This document shows positions 1-14,600 of a DNA stretch of 64,000 nucleotides, in pieces. The stretch lies in NCBI RefSeq assembly GCF_003945595.2, contig NW_024104421.1, forward strand, positions 3,720,001-3,784,000, written 5' to 3'. A model generated the notes under the pieces. It was not told the origin of the DNA and ran no database searches. It worked only from the letters and a program-made list of their open reading frames with translations. Origin of the DNA: Pipra filicauda. Taxonomy: Eukaryota; Chordata; Aves; Passeriformes; Pipridae. The translations under genes were made by a program, and so were the position numbers. How positions within the stretch are numbered: position 1 is the stretch's first letter; the number at the start of each line of letters is the position of its first letter.

Positions 1-917
1 ATCTGTGAAACATTTTAGGCAGTGAAAGAGTATTTAGTGAAGTGCCTGCTCCTCGATAGTGCTGCTCATGAGAACATGATGATGTAGTACATACCGTCCA
101 GGAAAAAAATGCAACCATACTTAGCTTTGATACAGATACGAGCGAGGCTTAGTTAATTTTGGACTACCATTTATTACTTGCTTGTTTTTCCAAAGCTAGG
201 CTGTCTCCCTGTTCCTCTCTGCAGCCCACTGAAACAGGGGATGTGAAGGGGGAGGAGAGGGGAAGAAGCAGAAGAGTGTACCACCGTAGAAACAGAAATG
301 CATAACAATGCCACAGAACCTGATTACAATGCAGATAATCAAATTCTGGAAGAACCTAACTGCCTTCAAACAACTGCCCACCCTTGTCAGCTTATACTAT
401 TTATTTTCCAAAATAGTGATAACCATCACTAGATTTTAAAAGCAATCCATACAGGAAGTGCATGCAGCATAGTGCAGCAAGGACTGTATTTATCTTTGTT
501 TCAAGGGGTTCCTGGACCAGAAGTTCCAACACCCAGGGAAGAGCAAAAGCAGCCCACTGCACACGCACTTTAATAATTTAAACAATAGGAATAAGCAGCA
601 GTACCTAAATTAAAAAAAAAAAAATAAAAGCTTGTATATAGATCAGAAAACAGCTCAAATGCAACAGGCATCAAGATCTAAGGTTTACTGATGATTGTAC
701 ATTACTTAGCATTCCAGTTTACAAACCAAGTTGCTAAAATTAAACTGAAGAAGTCAGTCACGTGGTATTTATTCCTGTAACTGTTATATATGAGTTTAAC
801 TCCTCCAATTTCTAAAGCAATGATCACTAGAAGCACCCTGAATGGTGTTCTATGCCAGTATTTTGGCACTTCATCACGCTCGTTTCAGTGAGCACACATG
901 CAATAGAAAACTGTTTT

Positions 918-1035
918 ATGCTTTTGGGGGGTTGGGGTTTGTTTTTTGTTTGGCTGGTTTGGGATTTTTGGTTTTGGTTTGGTTTTTGGGGTTCAGGGGT
1001 TTTTTTTCTGTTGGTTGGTTTTTTGAAAGGGGGGG
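918..1035. repeat. GT-rich low-complexity stretch
   Basis: The plus strand is nearly pure G and T, with many runs of 3-8 G separated by T-rich spacers, ending in a G7 run near 1029-1035. On the minus strand, the sense strand of ERC1, it reads as an A/C-rich tract. There is no strict repeat unit, so it is low complexity rather than a microsatellite. The two frames open across it are compositional artefacts. Confidence 0.7.
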
Positions 1036-2262
1036 CTCACGTATTGCTTGGGAGGTCACGGGTTATATTTTTTAAAGAATCCAGTCTCTTCCTACAGTGA
1101 ATCCATAAGAAGACCTTCTTAATGGAGGTCAAATGACAAAAATTCAAATTACCATGAAATCTCTTTAAATCCTGATCTAGATATTGACAACAGATCCCTC
1201 CTTTCTTTTCTTCATGGTTTAAATATAAACACTGACTCTGCAACTGCAAAACATGATGTACATTGGTATGCCCCAATTTCTCCCAAACAGTACAGAAGTT
1301 TTTAATGTTTAATCCAAGATTATAAATACAAAGAAAAAGTTAAAGTTGTCTTGGGATAAATAAAGGTAGACAATTGAATATTCCTTGGAAGCAAAATTAC
1401 CCCTAAATCAAGGGGGTTTTGGGTGGTTTACTATGATCTCTAAGTTACAATGGTGCTTCACATCATTGCTACCTGCTTCTTAAGGCTGCTGATACAACCA
1501 AACACCCATTTCTGCTTCACAGTCCAAGGTACTACTACTGCAAACACTAAGCAGATCACTTACATAGAACAACCAGTATCATCACAGAAGGAAACTAAAT
1601 ACATTTTGTCCTTGTATTTTTTCCACTACAGATGGTGACTCTGACCTTTCCAAGAGGATCCAATATAAATCTGAAAATACTATGTAGAAACACACTTATG
1701 TAGAACCTTCTGGGTTACGAAACTTAAGTTTTGCTAAAAAGACTTTCTTTTTCAGGTCTAGTGGTTGTTATCTTCAGACAAAAAAACCCAGAGATATAAT
1801 TATGATCCACTACATTTAGCTGATGCAGCCATTTTTCCCTGTGTTCAATGGATTATGGCAAAAATTATATGGAAAAACTACAAAGCATTATCCATGCAAG
1901 GGAAAAAAATCGTGTAATCTCAACTGGCTCTGCTTACCTGCTGACAAGCCATTGTAATCTGATTTCTGTTGAGGAGCTCAAATCGTTACGACTGAAAACA
2001 CTTGTATTTGATTGTGTCTACTAAACACAAGTGCATCTAGAAAATTAATTCAAAGGAGTTGCAAACTGAAACATCTAGAGCACTACCAAGTTTATTCCCT
2101 CCCTGCTGGCTACAGTGTCATTTCACAATGTTTCTTGCTTCAAATACTAATTCAGAGAGCTGGAATGAGTACTCTTGATGAGCTATCCAATATAGTCATC
2201 ACTTTCAGAGTACAGAAATGTCTCCTCTAAACTCTTTTGGTCTCCAGCTCTTATCTCAGAAT

Positions 2263-2281
2263 ATACATATATATATATATA
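2263..2281. repeat. (AT)n dinucleotide run
   Basis: A short alternating A/T run inside the ERC1 intron. It is a simple microsatellite with no visible function. Confidence 0.7.
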
Positions 2282-5200
2282 AGTATTTATCCTAAACACA
2301 AAAGTTTCCTTGTTTTACTAATGTCTTGAGCATTATATGGACTATTAACAGGACCTTAGACACCTACTTTGCTGAAAAAACCCCTATTCTTTCCAACTAA
2401 CAGCTCAGTCATGGCAGCCCACTCTGCTGTATCATCTTCAAGTCTGTGAGGCTGCCTAATATCACTGAATTGAAAGGAGTTTAAAAAAGCTCTATCTCAA
2501 TTTTTGGTCTTGGAGTTACACATGAAGATTGTCATGAGTATTATTAGTATAACTTCAATCTTTTTTCCATGGAATGGCAGTTCCATGTAAAGTGCTCCTC
2601 TCCTTTCTACTTAAATCAATAAGGCAAGGAAGACACAAGAGAATGCTGGATTTGGCATTAGAAAGCTATAACATCAGTACAAGACCACTGAAAATGAACC
2701 ATAATGTAGGAGCACCTCTGTGCTATTGCCATCATCCATCATTGATAACTGTTCACTAAGTAACTAAAACAAAGCCTTATACAGTTCATAGCCACCTAGT
2801 CCACACTTTAGAAAGTAAGAACCCTTAGGGGGAAAAAAATAGTAACTCAAATACCAGAATTACAATAAGGCTGAAAGGGACAATGGCTTCTAGAGAAATA
2901 CAGTTACACAAATGACTTCTCATGAATATACACACTAAATGGCAGAGTAACACACTGCAAACCTAGCTAGCAGTATAATGTCTGAACAGTCCCAACACAT
3001 AGTGAAGAAAGAATTATAGCAGAAAGAGTCTGCTGTAAGTTCTGCAGAATTTCAAGTAAACTCTCCCCCAGCTTAACAGCAAAAAAAGCTCAGTTAAATG
3101 CTAAGTTCAGCCATACCACTGATGTCACCCGTTTTATTACAAGCTGCTTTTGAGTTAGTAGTATTCCCCTTGTATGTTTAATGGATCAAGTAGAGACCAG
3201 CTGTTCAGCCCATGCTACAGCTCAAAGCAACCCAAGGCGTTAGATTCTACCTCAACAGGAAACATGGGAGAAAAGGACCATTAGGGAACAGAGATAAGCA
3301 TAAAAAGTCTTAATTTTATTTCCTTACAGAATTGGAAAAAAAAAAAGATGGAACACAGAAAGCCCCTCTCTCGGGTGATTAGATGACAATTTTTGAAGTT
3401 GCTGCAAAGTGCTGCAACTTCATAAATGCCTCAGATATCAAGCACTCTTGAGGAAGTAGTTTTGAGTTATTCTAAGAGAGAATTCAGTTATCATTTCATG
3501 CTGCAACTAGGGAAAGACAGAAGGAACCTTAAAGCTGGCAGCATTCTAGAAAGCCGACAGACATCTGCCAGTGAAAGAATTATTTAAGTGTAATGCTGTG
3601 GGCTACAGATAATGCCTTTAAGCCATGCCTAAGGAACCACATACTGCACAATTAAACATCCAAAATGGAAGAAAATTTAGCTTTCCATAAACTAATAACT
3701 AACTCAGGAATGGTACTAGTATTAGAATGACACAGTACTAAGACGTACCAAAACTTTTTTTAATATATAATTGAAAAAAAAAAATTAAATCAATGGAGAA
3801 GTGAGAATTGATCTGATTTTCAGAGGAAGAATGTACTCCTTAGAAGCTCAGCCAGTCTCAGAACAGCAGCACCCAACATTTTAGAGACTAACACATGGAC
3901 AACTACATTTTAAAAACTGAGATGCTCATTGCATGCTACTAAGAAATGGAGAGTAGTTCTGACTCTGGAGAAGAGCACTGATGAAATGCTGGAGTACATC
4001 CCTCCCACTTCTCCATCACAATAAAGTAGAATCGTCTTACCCCAAAAGCAAGGTGAAATTCCCTTCAGGAGTATTTTCTTGGTTAAACTCTCTCAACTCA
4101 GACATCCAAGGTCTCTGACCACAAAAAGACCACAGAAATGCATCAAAGCAAAAAGATGTTTTCAGCAGTACCACACTATTTCAGCTGAAATATAAATCAG
4201 ATCTTAAATGCAGATCAGTCAAATGTGGGAAATTTCAATGCAGGGTGTTAGACATCAAACTTGCATTGTACTACCTATTTTAAGAGACAAACACCTTGTT
4301 ATCAGCAAGTTTGAATTGAGAGGAATTCCTTTGTTCTAGAGTTTCACATCATCCGCCACTATTCAGTTCAAACTCTTTCTATCACAGTGCAAAACATACT
4401 CACTCTCTCTCCTTTCCTCTTCTGGCTTCTGATGAAGAGGTTTCCAGGGAAACTTTAAACCACACACACTAAAAAAAAAATATTCTTCAACTCAGAAAAA
4501 CACAGTAACTAAAGCACGCTGAGGAGTGATACCAAGCCAAAACCAAGCTTCTGTTACTGGTTTCATCAGTTTCTCCTTGAATATGCACGGGTTTGCACAA
4601 CTGAGAAAACATTTGCACTCTTCTTTTGGCTTCTTGCAAAGTATGATTGGTTAACTAATCCACATTGCACTGAAAACTACTGTGTTTTTTCAAGAATCTT
4701 TGTTAACTAGAGGAATACTTTCCATGTTTAGTTTTGAGCTCTTCAAAACGAGAGGACAATAACACTCCCCATTTATGAAAAGAAAGGACTTTGCCTCTTC
4801 AAAATCGGTAACAAAGGACAAAAATAAAGCTGAGCATATGCCACACTGCCCAGCTGAACTATTTGCTCAGAGTAGCTGATGCTGCACCACAGCTGGGGAA
4901 CAGACCACAGCTGAGCAAGATTAAAGCACTCTCCACCCAGGTGAGAGCTACAGAGAACCACGTGCATGACGTTCTCACTGTTATATCAAAGATGTCCCTG
5001 CTACCTACTGCCCTAAGAGGACAACCAAACAAAAGGATGTGACTGTCTCAGGACAGGTAGCATGCTCTTTCATCTCCCTGTTCACTCTCTGAGCTTTATC
5101 AAATCCAGAAAATTTCCTGGAAACCAGTAAGCAATACATAAATAATCGTGACTTATTTACACGTGTTCCCAAGAAACAGGAAAAAGAACCCAAAGACACC

Positions 5201-7458
5201 AGTGCATTTATTCACAGAAGGCTTTTCAGGTGTGACAGCTTCCAAAACAAAGGGTCGATTCAATCATTCAAGTTGAGGTGACAAGAAGCACAATAAAAAA
5301 CAAACAAACAAATAAAATACAATCAGTGACAATCAAGTGTGTGTAGAGCAATAAAGAGCCATGACCACAGGAAAGAGATTGAGATGACTATCAGATAATG
5401 GCATGAGTCAGCCAGCAGCTTGGCTCCACCAGCTGAGTCAATTTTTAACAATGCAATTGGCCTGAAATAAACTTTATTTAAAGCACAAGTAGTGCACGTG
5501 CAATACTTGTATTGAAGTCTAAAACTCCAGTTCCTGCAATTATACTAGAACTCATTTTAGGGGGAGGCTTGAGGGGTAACGATGAGATTTTTCTGGTCCC
5601 CCAAGAGATCAGGAAAATCTCTTGTTCAGAGTATAAACAGAAGTCTGTTCAATTAAAGAAAATCCTATTAAACTGATCTTCCATATAAAGGACTGAAGTG
5701 ACCAACTCCAAAAGGCTATAGAAGACACAGTGAATTCAGAGTTTAATTAGGTCACACTGTTAGTTAACTATAATCTATTAATTAGCATTCTTAGTTTTTA
5801 CAGCTCATTGCAATAATACCCTTTTACTTTTAAATTGCACCCTTCTTATTTTTGGACCAAAGTTATACAATTCTACCAGTGTGGTAGTAATTACAGTGAT
5901 TGCCTTGAGAACAGCAGCCTAGAAATATCTGTAAATGTTTAATTAGGGGATAAAGGAAAGACAAGAAAAAAAAAATCTAAGAGTAATCACTGTTCTCTAA
6001 TCTATTCATATTTAGTAATTGCTTAATCCATTCTAAACCATGTACTCATTGGATTTTTCTTGTAAGATATTCAAAGCATCTTCAAATGTCAAAACTGATT
6101 TCAGAAAAAAAAAGTTACTATATTCCAAGACATTCTCTTCAATATGAAAACAGGACTAAAAATGAAAAGAATTTGAGAATTACAAGACTTACCTGCAACA
6201 AAGAGCACCAGAAAGTTGCGTGAATGGCATTCCATGTATTATGACCCTGGTACTGTACCACTCTAACTAAAATTTTCACTGTATTACTCCTCCTAAAGAA
6301 GTCCAACTTTTACAATAGAAATTATTTAACTGCAGGTTTTCTGCACTCCAAGAAGACATATGAAAATGGATATGAAACGTCACACACCTTAACAAACCCC
6401 ACATCGTGATACTTACCATTTAGCAAGAATACAGTTGTAAAACCACATAACAGGTTCATTAAATTATTTCTTACTACCTTGGGAAAAGCAACTTACTTTC
6501 TTCAACTGAGTTCTTTAAGAAGTGAAAAGAAAATTGCAGACATATTCAGTGTAGCAGAGTACCACTAACCAAAAGGAATTAACTATTTAAGACAGGTCAC
6601 CGGAAAGTAGAGTACAACATGTGGAGTACTACCAGCACTATCCTTTTCCTCCAACAGTTTCCCCTCTCCCTTCCACCTTCTAAAGCAAACCTTACAAAAA
6701 GTGTTCCCTAAAATAGCAACTATACCTTAAGAGCTACCAGAACATGATCACGCTTGAATATGGAAACTATTTCATTAAACATTCTTTGATATTTAAAAAG
6801 CTCAGTAAGGAAAGTAATTTTGCCATGGTGGAAGCTGACTTACATTTCAGGGAACTTTTGAAGCAGGGTGCCAGGCCCATTTTTCATTGAGAGTGGTGAG
6901 TTTTATGACCTGAGAGTCCAGAGAGATGCCTAACTAACATTTGGCCAGAAACAACTGAAGAGGAGGACGCTAACTCAAAGACAAGTAGTTACTTCAGGAT
7001 TAAGATAGCAAGAAGGTCTAGGTGAGAAAACTTGAAAAAAGCTTTTAATAAGTGGAACAGACTACAAAGGGACCTCAACTTTAATCAGCCTCTCAGTTTT
7101 ATTCTAAGTTGGAGATGCTTTTAAGATGGACAAGACAAAAGACCCAGACGCCCCAGACTCTCAGTTCTTCTGCCTATTCTGTAACTAGCCAGACCACTAC
7201 AAAAAAACTCATAGGGTGTTCTGTGAGAGTTGCACAACAAGATACACACAGCTTATAATAAAAAAGCAGATGAGCATGTAGAAAACAGTGTTACTTAAAT
7301 GTAGCCAAGAACACAATTGATATCTGTGTGTGAAAACTGCAGGTATGGAGGGTTTACGTCTAAAGTAAGACCAGTGTAACCTGAACTTTGTTTTAAGGGC
7401 AATCCATCAAAATTCAGCAACAGTTCAGTTGTATTTGGGGTCAGCAGTTAGTACATTC

Positions 7459-7509
7459 TGCATCTCAGGGGTAATTACCTCTGAGATGCATTACCTCTTC
7501 AAGAGGTAA
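7459..7509. repeat. Two abutting palindromes
   Basis: Positions 7459-7490 form a 32-nt near-perfect palindrome: outer arms TGCATCTCAG and CTGAGATGCA enclose an inner perfect palindrome GGTAATTACC, with one mismatched pair. Immediately next to it, 7491-7499 (TTACCTCTT) and 7501-7509 (AAGAGGTAA) are perfect inverted 9-mers around a single C. Both could extrude as hairpins. The element lies about 300 bp downstream of the ERC1 exon donor, on the intron side. No terminal inverted repeats or target-site duplication of a known transposon were recognised. Confidence 0.85.
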
Positions 7510-7814
7510 ATGGTACGAAAATATTAATTAAGAACAAGGTAACATAATTTCCCAAGGAAACCACGTGGTTAGCACCAGTCCCAGGAAAAAAACCCACATG
7601 ACACCCAAGGAGAGACAGGCACTCAAGAGGTGGCTTACGAGTCTGACAAGAAACATTTAAAAAGAGGCTTGCAAGTTGAAAACACGTCTTATCCACATCA
7701 ATTACCCAAGAAAAGCACCGATCTCATTTGGCTGCTTAAATGTGACATGCAAGTTTATTAAACTCATTTAATCACGCTACCACGCTAACACAACCGTGAC
7801 ATTAGATGACAAAC

Positions 7815-8637
7815 CTGGTTTTCTTCTTGCAAAACTCTATATTGTTCCTTCCAAATGGTGATTTTTGACGCTTCATCTTTCCTCAGAGCTCTCTCCTTTT
7901 TTAGCTCAGGACTCCAGAAGGTCTTGATGCTATTCATGGAAGAACTCAGCTTGCTTTCCTTCACCTCCACGTCCTTGCGAAGCAGATCGTTTTCCCTCAG
8001 CACTTCTTTGAGTTGTGTCTGCAGATCCATGATGGTGTTATCCCTAGCCTGGCGCAGCGAGTGAGGCACAGTGGATGCCATGCTCACCGGGGGGAGGTGG
8101 TGCTCCCCAAATGCGATGGTGTCGCTGGCAACTCCACTACTGGCGATGTTAGGGCTGCTCCCCATCGCAGTCATCCTAACACCGTAAGGCAGCCGCCCCC
8201 CAGACCGGCCCAGGGTCATGGTGCTTTTCGGGGTGTCTGCACCCACGTTCTCATGGTCACTTAGATACATAGGGCCGGACGTGGCATAGGCAGCATTTAA
8301 GGACTGGATATTTTCCATAGAAAGGGTTTTCCCACTGCCACCCCCAGTACTACTCCCAGAGCTGCCTCCTGTACTGTTGGTTCGACGATGGCCCAGGCGT
8401 GGGGACCGTGGCAGCCTCGGTGAACGCCCTGGGCTCTGGGTGCTGGGCTCAACCTTCCCCACGGACCGAGCACTTCCATACATGATTAAGCTGGTGGTGT
8501 GAGGCAATCAGATAGGCAAAAATCAGGAATGAGAGAGTTCTTCAGTGGTTATAAGTCAACTTAAGGCCAATCACAACTTATAACAGATCCAGTTGTCCAT
8601 CTTCAAAGTCACATGCTCATGATGCTCAGGACCATAT
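7815..8637 (-). CDS. ERC1: ERC1 (ELKS/RAB6-interacting/CAST family) first coding exon
   Basis: ERC1 scaffolds the presynaptic active zone and cortical microtubule-capture and exocytosis sites, binding liprin-alpha, RIM, RAB6 and other partners (family knowledge). The coding part is 7815-8483, 223 codons. It starts at an ATG (MYGSARSVGKVEP) with A at -3 and an in-frame TGA at 8508-8510, so the start is well fixed. Residues 1-60 are Ser/Gly/Arg/Pro-rich with an SPRLPRSPRLGHRR motif. The stretch from TLSMENIQSLNAAY through GRSGGRLPYGVRMTAMGSS is very close to vertebrate ERC1. A heptad-rich coiled coil starts near residue 145 and runs on past the exon end (QEENQ). The exon ends in phase 0 at CAG, followed by GTTTGT. 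A plausible 5'UTR acceptor (TTGATACAG) sets the upstream edge at 8637; that edge is less certain than the coding part. The protein is roughly 1,100 residues in other vertebrates, so about four fifths lies outside the window. Plus-strand frames over this exon are shadows. Confidence 0.96.
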
Positions 8638-11600
8638 CTGTATCAATAAGAATAACATATTAAAAACTGTATCAGTAAGAGCAACAAATTAAATACCTAG
8701 CTTATCATCAAATGTTTTGTCCTGCATTGGAATAAAGTGTATTCTACTACCTTTGTACTTCTACAATTGCTTTTCTGTGAGTGGAAATTGAAAAGATATC
8801 TTTTATTTAAACCCCAATATTTAAACTCAAAAAGTAACTTCTATTTTTGTTTTTCTGTTGTTATATTATCACAGTAAAGAGGTAAGGGAAAGAGAATCCA
8901 TCAATTTTCAAGCCAAAATTTTGTTGGTCAAGATCTAACTCTACAGAAGCCATCTAATCTTTTCCTCTGTTTCTCATCAGCCCTAATTCTTTACCTATTA
9001 CCTTTCTGAGTAAGAGAAAATCAAAATTTAAAGCCCACTGAGTAGTATATTTTTTCTTCAAGCACTGCTAGCTTCCATAGGACACAATTTCTAAACCCTT
9101 GAGCTGTGAAAATAATCCTGCAAATGGGAAGACAGGATGGACTGAAATGACTCTGATCATGATCTTGACTACCAGGTCACATTCGAGTTGCTGTCAGCCT
9201 TTCTTCAAACGCAGAAGTCAGAACCAAAACTCAGAGTAATCATGAAATCACTACTGACCACAGACCTTAAGCAAGTAGAGATGCAACTCCAAAAGAACAG
9301 CAATCACACAGCAATGGAACCAACAAGGTTAAGAGGAACAAGAAAATCAAACCTCCACTGAAAACAAGTTCTGGTCTTTTGTTTTCTCTCAAACTAAAAT
9401 AACTCAAATCTTTGTTCAGCTTAAGAAAAGATTTCAATTGAAACATGCTTTTCATTAACCAGCTCAGATTAATCCCATGAAATAATATTCCAACAGCAGG
9501 GACTTGAAACACAGAACAGTATGACATCATCATGCTGCTGTTCCTTCTCCCCTCTACTTTTTCCTTAAACAAGAACTCTGGCAGCACATGCAATAAAACT
9601 CCTTATTTTTGCAGTGCAATATGATGGTGCTGTACAAGTGCTGGCAGGGAACCCCTTAGTACAGGGGCACAGGGCTGGGACTGTGATTAGTAGTCAAGAT
9701 CTAGCGGAAAAGCAAGAGACAGGGAAGAAATCCATTCCTGTGACTAAACTACTGCACTAAAGAACCACTCCCACTATACAGTTCTCTTCCCCCTCCTCCT
9801 ACTTTTTTCCAGTGTAAAGTATTTCTTGTAAATGTTGGGCTCAACTGAAATAAAAGCTAGAACACTGAAACATTCCTGATCACCACAGATGAAAGATTAT
9901 TGGGTAGTGTCTAAAGAGCAGCAGCACCTTATATATCCCAACATCTTTCCTTTCACACCAGCTTTTATCTAACTGCCCCCTCTGTTCAGAAGTTAGGTTT
10001 GACAGATATTCAGAATCAATTTTTTCAAATCCTATAGCATGTTAATTAGATAATAATTGGGCAAACAGATTAAAGACTAGGTTTAAAAGAGGAATACACT
10101 TACAAAATATAGAAATAGTGCAAGTGGGTGGAGGGGAAGAGAAAAAAAACAATATTGCAGAAATACTGGAAGGGAAAAAAGTAAAAGCCCAATGAAGAAA
10201 AGATACAGCATTTTTCCTTTCAGAACAAAAAGTTAGTAAAGGAAAAGATACAGCAAGAAATAGTTTTAAAATGTTTAGCTGAAATTTTAAATGGAAAACT
10301 AGATCAGAATAAGCCAGCATTTTTTCATTTTCACACAATTTCATAGAAGATACAATGGCATGAGCAGTTTTACAAAGCTTATGGAAGCTGATACTGTTTT
10401 GTGAGCAGTTCAAGACATTCAAGTGCTCGCTCCCTTTTTTTTAAATGGCAAGAGAAGTTAGCAACAATATTGCTACAGAATATTTTAAAACACATACATA
10501 AAGGAAAACAGGCCAAGGAAAGACAACCAGTAGCATTAATAATTGAAATTACCTACCAAAGCAACACCTACAGATTTATTTTTTTAACACTAGTTACATT
10601 TCTTCTATTTCAACTCTATATCCTTATGCAAAACAGTACAGAAATATAAACTATGTAACAAAGTCTACACTGTTCCACTGAAGTTGCTTCAATAAGCAAG
10701 ACACTGTGCCCCAGATCTGGAAGAAAAACACTTCTTCCAAACAGAAAGGCTATTTCAGACTAGTCTCACTGTTTGAGATATCAAAATGCTAAAAATGCTG
10801 CTGTGACACCACTTGAGCTCTCAAAACAAGTCAGATATGATTTCTTAGACGCTCCATAAAGTACATTCAACTGAGAGCTTGCATTCATGAGGATTCTCTT
10901 GAAAATTAATCCAAATCACAACACTTAATTCATTTGCTAAAAACTCACCACAGTAAGTCAGCGCAAACACTCATTCACTTAACAGCTTTAAATGAGTTTA
11001 ACTTGAATCAAGAGATCAGACGTGTTTTACTACACGAGTTTCAGTTTCCCCCAAAACCACTAAGTTTAAAAGCTGCTGGAAGTACCTCACTGTTGCACAC
11101 AGAAGTATCACCTGGTAAAGCCCTTAACAGCACACGAGAGGAGCACAAAAGTTTTTAGATTATTTCTAGTGAGTTCACCACCCTTAAATGGGAAATCTCA
11201 CTGAATTGCTTTCTCTGTGCTTTAGCAAATGTTTTGTTGAACTATTAATACTTTTCAAAGAATGAAATTGGCTGATACCCTTGACAGAAAAGCAGCTTCC
11301 CAGGCAGCTGCAAGGAGCTGGTACCACAGCAGGTGCTGAGCAGGAAGCATCTCCAATTATCCTGGGCAGGCAGGTGAGCTCTCATCCACCCTAAGTGGAA
11401 AGACTGTGCTAATTCAGCTCTAAGCTTTGTTTCACAGGTAGGCACCATCCTGTCTGCTTCTCCACAAACATCAAATAATTCAAGCTATGAAAGCCAACTG
11501 CTAGAAATAGCTGTTGATCAGGGTTGTGGGAAGGATTCCCAGAGCTGGCACCGATGAAAGTCAGGGAGAACAACTCTACTCTCACTGCCCTGCCTTACAC

Positions 11601-14600
11601 TGCACCCACTTTTCAAACCAAAGCAATAGATTGAGAAGAGAAGTAGTCTCTGGAAAGAGGCAAATGTAACCCTCCAGTATTTTTCTTGAATAACAACTTT
11701 GATTACATTATTGTTAGGCTTCAAAGCTGTGAATATCCCAAGTGTTCTAAATACACCCTTCCACACATGCAGCCAGTTTCACTGACACAGAGATTTGCCG
11801 TGGTTCAAGCAAAAAAAAAAAAGTTACAAAATAAATCTTAACTCTTTTTTTCCCCCTTTTTTTTCTAGTAGCATTTATCCCCAGCCATATCAATTTGTTG
11901 TAGAAGCAAATATATTAAGACAATTAAGCTAGGAAAAACATCTTTCATCCTGGAAACAGCAAAGTGAAGGAAGCAACAAAAAAGTCTATTCTTATTCACA
12001 GCACCAATTAATCAGGAAGAAGACAGAACTCTATTTTTCCGCTTGGAATCCAAGCAAAAGTATATGGAAGATTTCTTTCAGATAGCAACATAACCAGAAA
12101 AGTTGAGAGTTTTTCAATATTCTGACCCACAGTAGCATTTTACCAGGAATCTCAGAAGTATGATCTCTTATCTTTCATGAGGCCAACATGCAGCACTGTT
12201 ACTATTTTCCTCTTCTACTCTGACTCTAATTTTAGTCACAAATAAATCATCCCTTAACCTTACAAGATGGTGGTAACCACAAGGAACACTGTCCAGCTGG
12301 GACATGAAGGTGCAAACCACCTTCCCCTTGCAAGCTCTCCTGCAGGTTTCAAAAAACTTTGGTCTTTTCTGCCAATATTAGGAACCCTTACCCAAGATTA
12401 CAAAGAAAGAGACTATAAACTGCAAGTGTTTAAAAAACCAAAACAGCTGAAGCCAGTGCTAAACCATTTTCCCTCAAAGGTAGCTTGTATACCTTTAAAT
12501 TTATGAAACACAACTCTCATGTTCACTGTTCAATAAGAGAACAAAAAATTCCAAAGAGTATCCTATCTGCAAGCCAAATTAAAAAAAAAAAAAAAAATTC
12601 AAGTCAGCCCAAGCAAAAACTTCATATAGATATCTAGAAAGTGGCATAAGCAGCTTTGCAAGTACAAAGATATATGACTAACCTGCTTCAGTATTAGTGG
12701 AAAATGCTATCTAGTGATTATGGAAAAGGTGGAAAGAAGGACTATCAGAAAAACAGGCAAGAATTACACAGTACTGTAGAAAAAGGTTTGAAAAAGGACA
12801 GTTATGAACACATTTTCTGCATGAAAATGTTAAGATAAATTAACAGTACATTCTGCCTGAATGCCAGCTAACAAAAATGTCTTCTCAGATCATAGGTGAC
12901 TGTCCAAAAAACACTCAGAGACAGACACCATGAACTGTGGAAAAAGTTTAAAATCTGGCAGGAGACATTTAAATGTACTGCAGTGCAATTTATTTCATTA
13001 CAATAACCTGGTCAGCCAGTGAAAAGCAATGGAGAATTAAGCTTCCTTCAAAACAGCAAAGCAGCTACCAACCCAATAAGTACACCAATATCCAGACCCA
13101 TACACACTGAAAACAGTGATTCAAAGCAGCCCAAAAGCTGCATCAGGCCCTGGCACACGGAAAGAACAGTAAAAAGCCACCTGCACAACTTCATGCAGAT
13201 TTACTTGTAAGGCAATTATGACATAGGAGAGAGCAGGAATAGGAACATGGGTCTTGTCAAAGATCTGATGGTTTTCAATAAAAAGGTTGCATTCAGGCAT
13301 AGTAGAAATGTAAGAAATTCTGCAGGGATCACATTAACATCAACTTCAGTATGAAGAATCCAATAAAATGAGATGTGTTTACCAATGCTGTCACACTCAG
13401 CCCCTATATGTAGTATTTTATGTGAACCAATGGCTCAGAAAGCAGACATTCCTGGCTACAGCTGACAGAAAACAGAAGATTCATTAACAGAGAGTTTTGT
13501 TAACCTCTGGAGGATCTCTCTGTCATATAAATATATAATGCCTTTCATATCTCCCTCTATTCCAGGACAAATACCACAGTAACTACTTCTAGGGAAGCAA
13601 GCAAACAAATACACAACAACATACTGCAGAAATACAGGAAAAACCCTGCTTACATTTGTCAAAACAAAAAAGAAATTTGGAATAACTTCTGCAGCCTTCA
13701 GCAAGTAACATTTCCTCCGAATTTCTTTCCTGCAGTTTCTGTTCAGGACTGATACCAGCTGACAGACAGCAACATCTATGGAGACAACTCCTTAACAGTA
13801 TCACTGCCTGATAGTCGGGAATGGGGCAGTGGGATCACAAACCAGGCAGGCGAGCACAACTCTAGTGCCTCCCAGCAGCATACTGGAAGCCATCTATCCA
13901 GCTTCCAGAAGACAGAATTTCTTGTCCCACCGACTCCTGTCTGCACAAGGAAAGCTCTGAACGTCAGTTTTATAATAGAAGCAAAGTCAGCCTTCACAAG
14001 AGGCGTCTTAATCTGATAAAGGTCTGCAGCAGACACATTAGGCTTCATTAACAGAGGTAGCAATTGTTCCCATTTACATAATTCACACCCGAAGAGCTAA
14101 TCACAAATAAGGATGACTGGATTACTCAGCAGGACGTGGACTACGGAGTAGCACCGGGAGGAGAAGGGGGCAGAAAAGGTAGAATTTCAAAAAAAAAGGA
14201 AAAGCTTATATTCCAATAAAACCCTGCCAGATATCTTTACCCTGGAACCCAGATAGTGGGTATAATGAGAGAATTGACATGATTCACAACTTAGAGGTGT
14301 CTTAATCAAGAGAAATATTGAATTCCTGTTACTTCCTAGTGCACACCACCACAGTTACAAAAGCTGTGGCTGCTATGTTACTTTTTATATAAAGTCTGAA
14401 GCCTTTAACTTGGGGCTTTATTATAGATTTCAGTTTTGACTAGTTTTGGAAGGTAAGAAAGCTCACTAATTTTCATGATAATTTAACGACTATTACACAC
14501 AAAAAAGACAGAAGAAAGTTTACTCTGGAAACTGCTTGCAAGCCAGCCAGTGCTGGACACAAGGCATTGAACCCATGGAATTCAGGGTTGTTTATCTTTA

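Larger units (their letters stand above)
1..7814 (-). other. ERC1: ERC1 intron after the first coding exon (partial)
   Basis: This intron starts at 7814 with a GTTTGT donor on the minus strand and runs off the left edge. The next ERC1 exon, which should continue the coiled coil, was not found here, so the intron is at least 7.8 kb; the corresponding human intron is also large. I see no coding exon, RNA gene or recognisable interspersed repeat. It holds short A/T runs, a GT-rich low-complexity stretch near 0.9-1.04 kb, an (AT)n run near 2.27 kb and a double palindrome at 7459-7509, each described separately. The short open frames have no family resemblance. Confidence 0.8.

Noticed and set aside
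7855..8479. Other frames over the ERC1 exon on both strands
   Set aside because: Shadows of the conserved ERC1 coding exon.
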